36,807 nucleotides of DNA from a bacterium. Lineage in GTDB: Bacteria; Bacillota; Clostridia; Oscillospirales; Acutalibacteraceae. Below are positions 7,296-15,596 of this stretch, piece after piece (position 1 is the first letter of the stretch; each line of letters begins with the position of its first letter). Position numbers and translations under genes: made by a program. The notes beneath the pieces were generated by a model that saw only the letters and a list, made by a program, of their open reading frames with translations, had not been told where the DNA came from and did no database searches. Location of the stretch: the NCBI GenBank assembly GCA_004560045.1, contig SFWF01000004.1:1-36807 (forward strand), in the 5' to 3' direction.

Positions 7296-7835
7296 ATGGC
7301 AAGATTATATGATGAGTACAAACAGTCTGTTGCTCCGGCCCTTATGAATAAGTTCGGTTACAAAACCGTCATGCAGATTCCGAAGCTCGATAAGGTTGTT
7401 ATCAACGTAGGTTGCGGAGAGGCTAAGGACAACTCCAAGGTCATCGACGCTATCATGAACGACCTCGCAATTATCACCGGTCAGAAGGCCGTTCCCTGTA
7501 AATCAAAGAAGTCTGTTGCAAACTTCAAGCTTCGTGAGGGTATGCCCATCGGTGTTAAGGTAACGCTTCGCGGACAGAGAATGTACGAGTTCGTCGACAG
7601 ACTCTTTAGCGCAGCACTTCCCCGAGTAAGAGACTTCAGAGGAATTAACCCCAATTCCTTCGACGGCCGCGGTAACTACGCTATGGGCGTTAAGGAACAG
7701 CTTATTTTCCCTGAAATCGAGTATGATAAAATCGACAAGGTCCGCGGTATGGACATTATGTTCGTAACCACCGCTAAGACCGACGAAGAAGCACGTGAGC
7801 TGCTCACTCTTATGGGCGCTCCCTTTGCGAAGTAA
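7296..7835 (+). CDS. rplE: 50S ribosomal protein L5
   Basis: L5 (179 residues) binds 5S rRNA and contacts P-site tRNA and the 30S head. The segment LDKVVINVGCGEAKDNSKV, the block SVANFKLREGMPIGVKVTLR and the ending VTTAKTDEEARELLTLMGAPF match the family. Length and location after L24 are standard. Confidence 0.97.
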   Translation: MARLYDEYKQSVAPALMNKFGYKTVMQIPKLDKVVINVGCGEAKDNSKVIDAIMNDLAIITGQKAVPCKSKKSVANFKLREGMPIGVKVTLRGQRMYEFVDRLFSAALPRVRDFRGINPNSFDGRGNYAMGVKEQLIFPEIEYDKIDKVRGMDIMFVTTAKTDEEARELLTLMGAPFAK

Positions 7836-7851
7836 GAAGGAGTAAGGAACT

Positions 7852-8037
7852 ATGGCTAAGACTTCTATGAAAGTTAAGCAGGCAAGACCTGCAAAGTTCT
7901 CGACAAGAGAATACAACAGATGTAAGATCTGTGGCCGCCCCCACGCTTATCTTCGCAAGTACGGTGTATGCCGTATCTGCTTCAGAGAGCTTGCGTACAA
8001 GGGCGAAATCCCCGGCGTAAAGAAAGCCAGCTGGTAA
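7852..8037 (+). CDS. rpsN: 30S ribosomal protein S14, zinc-binding type
   Basis: This is the short 61-residue S14 of Gram-positive bacteria. Cysteines 24, 27, 40 and 43 form a C-x2-C-x12-C-x2-C zinc site, in CKICGRPHAYLRKYGVCRIC. It sits in the 30S head. Having the zinc form inside the main operon means a zinc-free alternative, if present, would be elsewhere in the genome. Confidence 0.97.
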   Translation: MAKTSMKVKQARPAKFSTREYNRCKICGRPHAYLRKYGVCRICFRELAYKGEIPGVKKASW

Positions 8038-8052
8038 AGGAGGACGATTGGA

Positions 8053-8451
8053 ATGCAAATTACAGATACTATTGCAGATATGCTTACCAGAATTCGTAAC
8101 GCATCCGCTGCAAAACACGATTCTGTCGATGTTCCTGCTTCAAACGTAAAGAAGGCAATCGCCCAGATTTTACTTGATGAGGGATACATCAGCAGCTACA
8201 ATGTCGTTGAAGACGGCAAACAGGGTATGATTCACATCGTACTTAAGTACGGTGCCGGAAAGTCTCAGATAATCACCGGCCTTCGCCGCGTATCTAAGCC
8301 CGGTCTTCGAATCTATACCAACGTTGAAGATATGCCTAAGGTAATGAAGGGTCTCGGAATCGCTATCCTTTCCACCTCTAAGGGCATCATGACCGATAAG
8401 CAGGCTCGCGCTAACAACGTTGGCGGCGAAGTTCTCGCTTACATTTGGTAA
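8053..8451 (+). CDS. rpsH: 30S ribosomal protein S8
   Basis: S8 (132 residues) binds the central domain of 16S rRNA. In E. coli it represses the spc operon by binding mRNA near rplE; no obvious mimic of that site was identified here. The start TDTIADMLTRIRNASAAKHD and the ending TSKGIMTDKQARANNVGGEVLAYIW are diagnostic. Confidence 0.97.
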   Translation: MQITDTIADMLTRIRNASAAKHDSVDVPASNVKKAIAQILLDEGYISSYNVVEDGKQGMIHIVLKYGAGKSQIITGLRRVSKPGLRIYTNVEDMPKVMKGLGIAILSTSKGIMTDKQARANNVGGEVLAYIW

Positions 8452-8464
8452 GGAGGTGCTCTAA

Positions 8465-9013
8465 ATGTCACGAATCGGAAGAAAACCCATTACCATTCCC
8501 GCAGGCGTTGAGGTTAAGGTTGACGGCTCCAAGGTTACCGTTAAGGGACCCAAGGGAACCCTCGAAAACACCTTCAAGCCCGAAATGGCAATCGCAGTTG
8601 AAGGTAACGAGGTCGTCGTTACCCGTCCCAGCGACGACAAAGAGCATCGCTCTCTCCATGGCCTCACCCGTACCCTTATCGCCAATATGGTTCAGGGTGT
8701 AACCGAGGGCTTCAAGAAGGAGCTTCAGGTTAACGGTGTTGGTTACCGTGTTCAGAAGCAGGGTAAGGATCTCGTTATGAACCTCGGCTTCTCTCACAAC
8801 GTAGTAATGCATGAGGTCGACGGAATCACCATCGATGTTCCCGGCCCCAACAGCATCATCATCTCCGGCCCCGATAAGCAGAAGGTTGGACAGTTCGCAG
8901 CAGAAGTTCGCGAGAAGCGTCCTCCGGAGCCTTATAAGGGTAAGGGAATCAAGTATATTGACGAGCATATCCGCCGCAAGGAAGGTAAAGCCGCCAAGGG
9001 TAGTAAGAAATAA
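8465..9013 (+). CDS. rplF: 50S ribosomal protein L6
   Basis: L6 (182 residues) has two similar RNA-binding domains and sits near the sarcin-ricin loop and GTPase centre. It begins MSRIGRKPITIPAGVEV and has the C-terminal pattern VREKRPPEPYKGKGIKYIDE near residues 153-172. It lies 13 bp after rpsH. Confidence 0.97.
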   Translation: MSRIGRKPITIPAGVEVKVDGSKVTVKGPKGTLENTFKPEMAIAVEGNEVVVTRPSDDKEHRSLHGLTRTLIANMVQGVTEGFKKELQVNGVGYRVQKQGKDLVMNLGFSHNVVMHEVDGITIDVPGPNSIIISGPDKQKVGQFAAEVREKRPPEPYKGKGIKYIDEHIRRKEGKAAKGSKK

Positions 9014-9031
9014 TAAAGGAGTGTATGTAAA

Positions 9032-9391
9032 ATGGTTAACAAGCCTGATTCAAATAAGGCTCGTGTCCGCAAGCACATGCGTGTTCGCGGAAAGATCAGC
9101 GGTACCGCAGAGCGTCCGCGTCTTAATGTATTCCGCTCCAACTCAAATATCTACGCCCAGCTGATAGATGATGTTAAAGGAGTAACTCTTGCTTCCGCTT
9201 CTTCTCTCGAGAAGGATTTTGGCGAAGCTAAGGGAAATTGCGAGGAAGCTCGCAAGGTTGGTCAGCTCATTGCTGCTCGTGCTGCCGAGAAGGGTATCAC
9301 CGAGGTCGTTTTCGACCGTGGCGGATACATCTATCACGGCCGCGTTAAAGAGCTTGCCGAAGGTGCCCGTGAGGGCGGCCTCAAGTTCTAA
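9032..9391 (+). CDS. rplR: 50S ribosomal protein L18
   Basis: L18 (119 residues) binds 5S rRNA and connects it to 23S. The segment VRGKISGTAERPRLNVFRSN and the ending FDRGGYIYHGRVKELAEGAR match the family. The ATG follows an AAAGGAG site. Confidence 0.97.
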   Translation: MVNKPDSNKARVRKHMRVRGKISGTAERPRLNVFRSNSNIYAQLIDDVKGVTLASASSLEKDFGEAKGNCEEARKVGQLIAARAAEKGITEVVFDRGGYIYHGRVKELAEGAREGGLKF

Positions 9392-9409
9392 GAGAGGGAG
9401 GAAATACTT

Positions 9410-9913
9410 TTGGCTAATATAATTGATGCATCGACTTTAGATTTACAGGAGCGCGTTGTCGCATTAAACCGCGTATCCAAGACCGTTAAGGGCGGCCGTA
9501 TCATGAAGTTCTCGGCACTTGTTGTCGTAGGCGACGGAAACGGCATCGTAGGCTTCGGTCTCGGTAAGGCCGGCGAGGTTCCGGATGCTATCCGCAAGGG
9601 TATAGAGGACGCTAAGAAAAATCTTATCAAGATTTCTCTTAAGGGAACCACTATCCCCCACGAGATCATCGGTGAATTCGGCGCAGGTCGCGTTCTTATG
9701 AAGCCCGCCGCACCCGGTACCGGAGTTATCGCAGGCGGCGCCGTCCGTGCCGTTGTAGAAATGGCCGGTATCAAAGATATCCGTACCAAGGCTCTCCGCT
9801 CCAACAACCCCATGAACGTTGTAAGAGCTACCGTTAAGGGCCTTTCCGAGCTCCGCGATTTAAGCCAGGTTGCTGCTATCCGCGGAAAATCGGCTAAAGA
9901 AATTTTAGGTTAA
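9410..9913 (+). CDS. rpsE: 30S ribosomal protein S5
   Basis: S5 (167 residues) acts in decoding accuracy and mRNA unwinding. It has the double-stranded-RNA-binding-like N-terminal domain (LNRVSKTVKGGRIMKFSALV) and the C-terminal pattern AAPGTGVIAGGAVRAVVEMAG. The start codon is TTG at 9410, preceded by a GAGGGAGGAAA site; no in-frame ATG gives a proper N-terminus. Confidence 0.96.
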   Translation: MANIIDASTLDLQERVVALNRVSKTVKGGRIMKFSALVVVGDGNGIVGFGLGKAGEVPDAIRKGIEDAKKNLIKISLKGTTIPHEIIGEFGAGRVLMKPAAPGTGVIAGGAVRAVVEMAGIKDIRTKALRSNNPMNVVRATVKGLSELRDLSQVAAIRGKSAKEILG

Positions 9914-9926
9914 GGAGGAAGCGAAA

Positions 9927-10121
9927 ATGGCAACAAATAAAACTTCCGACCTTAAAATTACCCTCGTAAAGAGCACCATCGGTTGCAAGAAGGATCAGAT
10001 CGCTACCGTTGAGGCATTAGGCCTTAAGAAGATCGGCGAGACCGTAACTCAGCCTAACAATGCCGCTACCATGGGTAAGGTTAAAAAGGTTATCCACCTC
10101 GTTGAGGTAACCGAGGCTTAA
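9927..10121 (+). CDS. rpmD: 50S ribosomal protein L30
   Basis: This 64-residue protein has the L30 pattern LKITLVKSTIGCKKDQIATV, the block LGLKKIGETV, and an ending that places VKKVIHLVEV at the C-terminus. It sits between rpsE and rplO as usual. The following 77-bp gap can form hairpins (tgtcc/ggaca near 10139-10152; gcggc/gccgc near 10157-10173) without a T-run. Confidence 0.96.
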   Translation: MATNKTSDLKITLVKSTIGCKKDQIATVEALGLKKIGETVTQPNNAATMGKVKKVIHLVEVTEA

Positions 10122-10198
10122 TTTAAGGCTACAGACACTGTCCAAAAGGACAAAATGCGGCCTTAAATGCCGCGGACTTTAACAAGGAGGTGCGAATA

Positions 10199-10639
10199 AT
10201 GAAACTGCACGAACTTATGCCTGCTGAAGGCGCTACTAAAGAAGCAAAGCGCATAGGCAGAGGACACGGTTCAGGAAACGGCAAAACTGCCGGTAAGGGA
10301 CACAAGGGTCAGAAGGCCCGTGCCGGTCACGGTCAGCGTCCCGGCTTCGAAGGTGGTCAGATGCCCCTTCAGCGTCGCGTTCCGAAGCGTGGCTTCAACA
10401 ACATTTTTGCAAAAGAATACCAGGTTATCAATGTTTCCGCTTTAGAGGTGTTCGACGACGGTGCTGTCGTTGATGCAGCTGCTATGGCAGATAAGGGCAT
10501 CGTTAAGTGTGCTTGCGTTCCCGTTAAGGTACTCGGAAACGGAGAACTCACCAAAAAGCTCACTGTTACCGCTGCCGCATTCTCAGCTTCGGCCACTGAA
10601 AAGATTCAGAAGGTCGGCGGAACGGTTGAGGTGAAGTAA
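10199..10639 (+). CDS. rplO: 50S ribosomal protein L15
   Basis: L15 (146 residues) helps late 50S assembly. It starts MKLHELMPAEGATKEAKRIG and has the glycine-rich GSGNGKTAGKGHKGQKARAG basic extension. The ATG at 10199 is preferred over an in-frame GTG at 10190, because the GTG lies inside the AAGGAGGTG ribosome binding site and would add three residues not seen in the family. Confidence 0.96.
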   Translation: MKLHELMPAEGATKEAKRIGRGHGSGNGKTAGKGHKGQKARAGHGQRPGFEGGQMPLQRRVPKRGFNNIFAKEYQVINVSALEVFDDGAVVDAAAMADKGIVKCACVPVKVLGNGELTKKLTVTAAAFSASATEKIQKVGGTVEVK

Positions 10640-10641
10640 TA

Positions 10642-11949
10642 ATGCTTGAAACTTTAAAAAACGCCTGGAGCATTGTTGAGATCCGTAAAAAGATCCTCTT
10701 CACCTTATTCATCATCCTCGTTTTCCGTATCGGAAGCGTTCTCCCGGTTCCCTTTGTTGACTCGGCCGCTCTCGTAGAGGGAGTTACCAATGCCGAAACC
10801 GGTAAGGAATTCTTCAGCTACCTCTCCATCCTTACGGGTGGTGGACTTGAGTACGGTGCTGTCTTCGCGATGTCGGTTACCCCCTACATCAACGCATCCA
10901 TCATACTTCAGCTCTTAACCGTAGCTATTCCTTATCTCGAGCGCCTCTCTAAGGAAGGCGAAGAGGGAAGAAAGAAGATTGCTCAGATCACCCGTTACGT
11001 TGCCGTACTCCTCGGCCTCATTCAGGGTACCGCCTTCTTCTTCTACCTCAAAAATTCCGGATTCCTTCTTCGTTCTGCAACCTCCGGCACCGGTGCTACT
11101 ATCTTTGCCGCGATCGTTATGATCGCCGCATTCACCGCCGGTTCTGCCCTCGTTATGTGGCTCGGTGAGCAGATCGACGTTAAGGGTATCGGAAACGGAA
11201 TTTCTATAATACTTTTTGCCGGTATCATTTCCCGCGCACCTAACGCAGCCGCTTCTCTCTGGGGCTACGTTAAGAGCGGAAAATGGATAGCAGTAATCGT
11301 AATACTCGTTATCTTCCTGGCAGTTATCGCTTTCATCGTGTGGATGACCAATGCCGAGCGTCGTGTTCCCGTTCAGTACGCAAAGCGGGTTGTCGGACGT
11401 AAGCAGTACGGTGGTCAAAACTCACACATCCCCTTCAAGGTAAATATGTCGGGCGTTATGCCGATCATCTTCGCAAGCTCCATCCTTATGCTTCCCACGA
11501 TGATCCTTTCCTTCACGGTTAACCCCACCAGCACCAAGGAGCTTTCTTCCTTCCAGAAGGTACTCGGACTCTTCAGCACGCGTGGCCTCCTTTACGCGGT
11601 ACTCTACTTCGTAATGATCATCGCCTTCGCTTACTTCTATGCTCAGATTCAGTACAATCCTGTGGAGATCGCTAACAACATCCGTAAAAACGGCGGTTCT
11701 GTTCCCGGTATCCGTCCCGGAAAGCCCACTTCCGACTTCTTTGCCAAGATACTCTCCCGTATCACCCTGCTGGGAGCTCTCTTCCTCAGCGTTATCGCCA
11801 TCCTTCCGATCATCATCGGAAACATCGGCGCCATCAACGTCTCCCTCGGCGGTACCTCGGTACTCATTATGGTCGGCGTTGCACTTGATACGGTTCAGAA
11901 CCTTGAATCTCAGATGATGATGCGTCATTACAAGGGCTTCCTTGACTAA
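10642..11949 (+). CDS. secY: Protein translocase channel subunit SecY
   Basis: SecY (435 residues) forms the membrane channel through which SecA- and SRP-delivered proteins pass. About ten hydrophobic membrane segments can be seen. Conserved cytoplasmic loop segments include ERLSKEGEEGRKKI near residue 100, AERRVPVQYAKRVVGRKQYG near residues 238-257, and NPVEIANNIRKNGGSVPGIR near residues 335-354. The ATG follows the rplO stop by two bases, so translation is probably coupled. Length is standard. Confidence 0.97.
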   Translation: MLETLKNAWSIVEIRKKILFTLFIILVFRIGSVLPVPFVDSAALVEGVTNAETGKEFFSYLSILTGGGLEYGAVFAMSVTPYINASIILQLLTVAIPYLERLSKEGEEGRKKIAQITRYVAVLLGLIQGTAFFFYLKNSGFLLRSATSGTGATIFAAIVMIAAFTAGSALVMWLGEQIDVKGIGNGISIILFAGIISRAPNAAASLWGYVKSGKWIAVIVILVIFLAVIAFIVWMTNAERRVPVQYAKRVVGRKQYGGQNSHIPFKVNMSGVMPIIFASSILMLPTMILSFTVNPTSTKELSSFQKVLGLFSTRGLLYAVLYFVMIIAFAYFYAQIQYNPVEIANNIRKNGGSVPGIRPGKPTSDFFAKILSRITLLGALFLSVIAILPIIIGNIGAINVSLGGTSVLIMVGVALDTVQNLESQMMMRHYKGFLD

Positions 11950-11968
11950 TGAAGAAAAGGAGTACGGT

Positions 11969-12601
11969 ATGAATTTAATTCTGTTAGGTGCTCCCGGTGC
12001 CGGAAAAGGCACTCAGGCTGAAATCATCTGCGAAAAGGCCAACATCCCCGCTATTTCCACCGGAAATATGATCCGTGCCGCTCTTAAAAACGGTACCGAG
12101 ATGGGACTTAAGGCCAAATCATATATGGACTCTGGAAAACTCGTTCCCGATGATGTCGTTATCGGCATCATCAAGGAACGTCTCGCCGAAGATGACTGCA
12201 AAAACGGCTTCATCCTCGACGGCTTCCCGAGAACCATTCCCCAGGCTGAGGCTCTCGACGCCATGGGAATCGTAATCGACTGTGTACTTTCTATCGAAGT
12301 ACCTGACGAGAAGATAGTTGCCCGTATGTCCGGCAGACGCGTCTGCTCGGCTTGTGGCGCAAGCTATCACGTTGAATACAAAAAACCGAAGACTGACGGT
12401 GTCTGCGACCTCTGCGGCGGAGCCCTCTCCATCCGCAAGGACGACGAACCTGAAACTGTTCTCGACAGACTTCACGTTTATCACGAGCAGACCGAGCCCT
12501 TAAAGGACTATTACGCAAAAACCGGAAAGCTTCGTACCGCCATTGGGCAGGAAGAGGTAGCTGATACAACAAAGCTGGTCCTCGAAGCCCTGGGGTTATA
12601 A
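11969..12601 (+). CDS. adk: Adenylate kinase, zinc-binding LID type
   Basis: Adenylate kinase interconverts ATP plus AMP with two ADP in the cytoplasm. The 210-residue protein has the P-loop GAPGAGKGT at 7-15, the DGFPRT nucleotide-binding segment at 84-89, and a LID domain with cysteines 126, 129, 146 and 149, which bind structural zinc in Gram-positive enzymes. The ATG at 11969 follows AAAAGGAG and gives the normal start MNLILLGAPG. An upstream in-frame ATG at 11942 inside the end of secY would add nine unrelated residues. Confidence 0.96.
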   Translation: MNLILLGAPGAGKGTQAEIICEKANIPAISTGNMIRAALKNGTEMGLKAKSYMDSGKLVPDDVVIGIIKERLAEDDCKNGFILDGFPRTIPQAEALDAMGIVIDCVLSIEVPDEKIVARMSGRRVCSACGASYHVEYKKPKTDGVCDLCGGALSIRKDDEPETVLDRLHVYHEQTEPLKDYYAKTGKLRTAIGQEEVADTTKLVLEALGL

Positions 12602-12602
12602 T

Positions 12603-13352
12603 ATGATAGTGCTTAAAACCGGTCGCGAGCTCGCCGTAATGCGCGAGGCTTGCAGAATATCGGCAGGAGCATTACAGCTTATAGGCAAGGCCATCGAACC
12701 CGGTGTCACCACCGCCGAGCTCGACAGGATGGCTGAGGAGTATATAAGAAGTCAGGGCGCTGTTCCTAACTTCAAAGGCTACCACGGCTATCCTGCGACA
12801 GCCTGCATATCTATAAATAATGAGGTTATTCATGGAATACCGACCAAGAAGCGCAAAATTAACGCAGGCGACATCGTCAGCGTGGATCTTGGCGCACTGT
12901 TCGAAGGATATCACGGCGATAATGCTGCCACATTTGCCTGCGGAGATATCTCCCCGGAGGCACAGCGGCTGATCGACACGACCAGGGAAAGCCTTTACGA
13001 AGGAATTAAAATGGCCCGTGCCGGCGGCAGGATCGGCGATATATCAAGCGCAGTACAGTCGTATGTAGAAGCCCGTGGTTACTCGGTGGTACGAGATTTC
13101 GTCGGCCACGGAGTAGGCACAAGCTTACATGAAGCCCCCGAGGTTCCCAATTTCGGCACGGCCGGAAGGGGAGTTCGCCTTATGCCGGGTATGACCCTCG
13201 CCATCGAACCGATGGTAAACGCCGGAAACTACGACGTTAAGGTTATGCCGGACGGTTGGACAGTTCTGACCAAGGATGGAAGCCTATCGGCCCATTTTGA
13301 ACACACCGTCGCCATCACGTCCGAAGGCCCCCAGATTATGACTAAGCTTTAA
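12603..13352 (+). CDS. map: Methionine aminopeptidase, type I
   Basis: Removes the initiator methionine from new proteins. The 249-residue protein keeps all five metal ligands: Asp95 and Asp106 (VDLGALFEGYHGDN), His169 (GHGVG), Glu202 (AIEPM) and Glu233 (FEHT). His77 in VIHGIP is the usual substrate-contact histidine. There is no N-terminal zinc-finger extension, so it is type Ia. It follows the adk stop by one base, the usual secY-adk-map order. Confidence 0.96.
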   Translation: MIVLKTGRELAVMREACRISAGALQLIGKAIEPGVTTAELDRMAEEYIRSQGAVPNFKGYHGYPATACISINNEVIHGIPTKKRKINAGDIVSVDLGALFEGYHGDNAATFACGDISPEAQRLIDTTRESLYEGIKMARAGGRIGDISSAVQSYVEARGYSVVRDFVGHGVGTSLHEAPEVPNFGTAGRGVRLMPGMTLAIEPMVNAGNYDVKVMPDGWTVLTKDGSLSAHFEHTVAITSEGPQIMTKL

Positions 13353-13363
13353 GGGGTGCGGAT

Positions 13364-13603
13364 ATGGAGGTCGGAAGAGTAGTGTGTTCGTCGGCAGGCT
13401 CCGACAAAGACAGCTTTTTTGTGATTGTAAAAAAAGAGGATAACAGGATATACGTATCTGACGGCAAGCGGCGAAAGCTGGCGGGCCCGAAGGCGAAAAA
13501 TCCGAAGCATCTTCGAAAAACCAACCACAGTCTAAACCTTGAAACGGTCACAACCGATAAAGCTCTGCGAAAGGCCTTGGCCATAATTCGCAGTAATATA
13601 TGA
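13364..13603 (+). CDS. KOW-domain RNA-binding protein
   Basis: This 79-residue basic protein begins MEVGRVVCSSAGSDKDSFFV, a KOW-like strand pattern seen in the L14e/L6e/L27e type family (COG2163-like). Such proteins occur between map and infA in many Clostridia. The link to ribosomes or translation is inferred from this position and the RNA-binding fold; no exact function is established. The middle is rich in Lys/Arg (DGKRRKLAGPKAKNPKHLRK). A GGGGTGCGG site precedes the ATG. Confidence 0.8.
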   Translation: MEVGRVVCSSAGSDKDSFFVIVKKEDNRIYVSDGKRRKLAGPKAKNPKHLRKTNHSLNLETVTTDKALRKALAIIRSNI

Positions 13604-13618
13604 TAAGGAGAAAACTTT

Positions 13619-13837
13619 ATGTCAAAGGCAGATATGATAGAACTCGAGGGTGTCGTAACCGAAGCATTGCCTAACGCAATGTTCAAGGTACAAATCGACG
13701 GCGGACACGTAATTCTCGCCACCATCTCCGGAAAGCTTCGTATGAACTTCATCCGAATTCTCCCCGGCGACAAGGTTCAGATAGAGATGTCCCCCTATGA
13801 CCTTACAAAGGGACGCATAACTTGGCGTTCGAAATAA
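13619..13837 (+). CDS. infA: Translation initiation factor IF-1
   Basis: IF-1 (72 residues) occupies the 30S A site during initiation. It is a single S1/OB-fold domain with the standard sequence MSKADMIELEGVVTEALPNA at the start and GDKVQIEMSPYDLTKGRITW near the end. A TAAGGAGAAA site lies upstream. Its position before rpmJ is typical. Confidence 0.97.
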   Translation: MSKADMIELEGVVTEALPNAMFKVQIDGGHVILATISGKLRMNFIRILPGDKVQIEMSPYDLTKGRITWRSK

Positions 13838-13866
13838 CTGACAAAATTTGAGGAGGTATAATCCAA

Positions 13867-13980
13867 ATGAAAGTCAGACCTTCTGTTAAAAAGATTTGCG
13901 ACAAATGCAAAGTCATCAAGCGCAAGGGAAAAGTAATGGTAATTTGTGAAAATCCCAAGCACAAACAGCGCCAGGGCTAA
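13867..13980 (+). CDS. rpmJ: 50S ribosomal protein L36
   Basis: A 37-residue protein starting MKVRPSVKKICDKCKVIKRK is the smallest ribosomal protein, L36, which binds domains II and VI of 23S rRNA. Cys11, Cys14, Cys27 and His32 form the zinc ribbon, so it is the zinc-containing form. GAGGAGGTAT precedes the ATG. It lies between infA and rpsM, as is normal. Confidence 0.96.
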   Translation: MKVRPSVKKICDKCKVIKRKGKVMVICENPKHKQRQG

Positions 13981-14012
13981 TCCTGGAACGAACACTTTTG
14001 GAGGTGCAATAA

Positions 14013-14381
14013 ATGGCACGTATAGCAGGTGTTGATCTTCCGAACGAAAAAAGAGTTGAGATCGGTCTCACTTATATTTTCGGAATAGGTCTTACTACAT
14101 CAAGAGAAATCCTTAAGGCAACCGGTATCAATCCCGATACCCGCGTTAAGGACTTAACCGAAGACGATATTGCAAAACTGCGTGAGTACATCGACCACAA
14201 CCTCGAGGTAGAGGGTGACCGTCGTCGCGCCATTGCTTTCGACATCAAGCGTCTTATTGAAATCGGAAGCTATCGCGGAACCCGTCATAGAAAGGGTCTT
14301 CCCGTTCGCGGCCAGCGCAGCAAAACCAATGCTCGTACACGCAAGGGTCCCAAGAAGACCATTGCTAACAAGAAGAAGTAA
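14013..14381 (+). CDS. rpsM: 30S ribosomal protein S13
   Basis: S13 (122 residues) contacts the P-site tRNA and bridges to the 50S subunit. It starts MARIAGVDLPNEKRVEIGLT and ends with the basic pattern GLPVRGQRSKTNARTRKGPK followed by a lysine tail. A TTTGGAGGTGC site precedes it. Confidence 0.97.
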   Translation: MARIAGVDLPNEKRVEIGLTYIFGIGLTTSREILKATGINPDTRVKDLTEDDIAKLREYIDHNLEVEGDRRRAIAFDIKRLIEIGSYRGTRHRKGLPVRGQRSKTNARTRKGPKKTIANKKK

Positions 14382-14396
14382 GGGAGGAAGGATATA

Positions 14397-14795
14397 ATGG
14401 CTACTAAAACTAAGGCTACTGCAACTCGCAGACGTCGCGAGAAAAAGAATATCGAGCGCGGTGCCGCTCATATCCAGTCGACCTTCAACAATACCATCGT
14501 AACCATCACCGACGCACAGGGTAATGCTCTTTCTTGGGCATCTGCAGGTGAGCTCGGTTTCCGTGGTTCAAGAAAGTCTACTCCTTTCGCTGCCCAGAGC
14601 GCTGCTGAAACCGCAGCTAAGGCCGCTATGGAGCACGGTCTCAAAACCGTTGAAGTATACGTTAAGGGCCCCGGTGCAGGACGCGAAGCAGCGATCCGCG
14701 CACTTCAGTCCGCAGGTCTCGAGGTCAGCATGATCAAAGACGTTACCCCGATTCCCCACAATGGTTGCCGTCCTCCCAAGAGAAGACGCGTTTAA
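14397..14795 (+). CDS. rpsK: 30S ribosomal protein S11
   Basis: S11 (132 residues) lies on the 30S platform near the E site. The segments GAAHIQSTFNNTIVTITDAQ, FRGSRKSTPFAAQSAAE and the C-terminal DVTPIPHNGCRPPKRRRV are conserved. It follows rpsM by 15 bp. Confidence 0.97.
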   Translation: MATKTKATATRRRREKKNIERGAAHIQSTFNNTIVTITDAQGNALSWASAGELGFRGSRKSTPFAAQSAAETAAKAAMEHGLKTVEVYVKGPGAGREAAIRALQSAGLEVSMIKDVTPIPHNGCRPPKRRRV

Positions 14796-14820
14796 TCGAG
14801 AAAATTTGGAGGTGCTATAA

Positions 14821-15447
14821 ATGGCAAGATATACCGGAGCAGTATGCAGACAGTGCCGCCGCGAAGGACAGAAGCTGTTCTTAAAGGGCGAGCGTTGCTA
14901 TTCAGATAAGTGCTCATTCACCGTTAGAAGTTACGCACCCGGTCAGCACGGCCAGGGACGTAAGAAGTCTTCCGAATACGGACTTCAGCTCCGCGCAAAG
15001 CAGAGAGCAAGACGTTTTTACGGTGTTGCAGAGCATCAGTTCCGTCATTATTTTGAGATGGCTGTTAAGAAGCAGGGCGTTACAGGTACTAACCTTCTCC
15101 GCATCCTCGAGAGCCGTCTCGACAACGTAGTTTACAGAGCAGGCTATGCTTCTTCTCGTGCAGAAGCCCGTCAGCTCGTAGGCCACGGACATTTTGAAGT
15201 AAACGGCAGCCGCGTAGACATCGCTTCCTACCTTCTTAAGGCAGGCGACGTTGTTACCGTTTGCGAAAAGGCCCGTGCTACCGATAAGATGAAGGCTGTT
15301 GTAGAGGCTAACTCTGCTAAGCCCGTTCCCGAGTGGCTTGATGTTAACCGCGACGCTTTTGAGGTTAAGGTTGTCAACCTTCCCGAGCGTGAGCAGATCG
15401 AAGCACCCGTTGAGGAACATCTCATCGTCGAGCTTTACTCTAAGTAA
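14821..15447 (+). CDS. rpsD: 30S ribosomal protein S4, zinc-binding type
   Basis: S4 (208 residues) starts 30S assembly and acts in decoding fidelity. Cys9, Cys12, Cys26 and Cys31 form the N-terminal zinc site of the C+ form. The S4 RNA-binding domain follows (LESRLDNVVYRAGYASSRAE near residues 97-116 and HFEVNGSRVDIASYLLKAGD). In several Firmicutes S4 controls its own gene by binding mRNA; no such site was identified here. A strong hairpin follows the stop. Confidence 0.97.
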   Translation: MARYTGAVCRQCRREGQKLFLKGERCYSDKCSFTVRSYAPGQHGQGRKKSSEYGLQLRAKQRARRFYGVAEHQFRHYFEMAVKKQGVTGTNLLRILESRLDNVVYRAGYASSRAEARQLVGHGHFEVNGSRVDIASYLLKAGDVVTVCEKARATDKMKAVVEANSAKPVPEWLDVNRDAFEVKVVNLPEREQIEAPVEEHLIVELYSK

Positions 15448-15459
15448 TAATGACCGTTC

Positions 15460-15495
15460 TTTACCGAAGCAGCGCCTTTTCGCTGTTTCGGTAAA
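15460..15495 (+). promoter_or_regulatory. Strong hairpin between rpsD and rpoA
   Basis: 15460-15474 (tttaccgaagcagcg) pairs with 15481-15495 along 15 bp with one G-U wobble and a 6-nt loop. No T-run follows, so it is not a standard terminator. It lies in the largest internal gap of the alpha part of the operon (149 bp). A processing, stability or attenuation role is inference. Confidence 0.55.
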
Positions 15496-15596
15496 CCGAA
15501 ACCATTATAGGCTTATAGCCTGAAAGGTCCGAATATAATCCGCATAAGATATTCGGTTCCTTACAAATATATGTATGCGGAGAATGGAGCTTTTAA

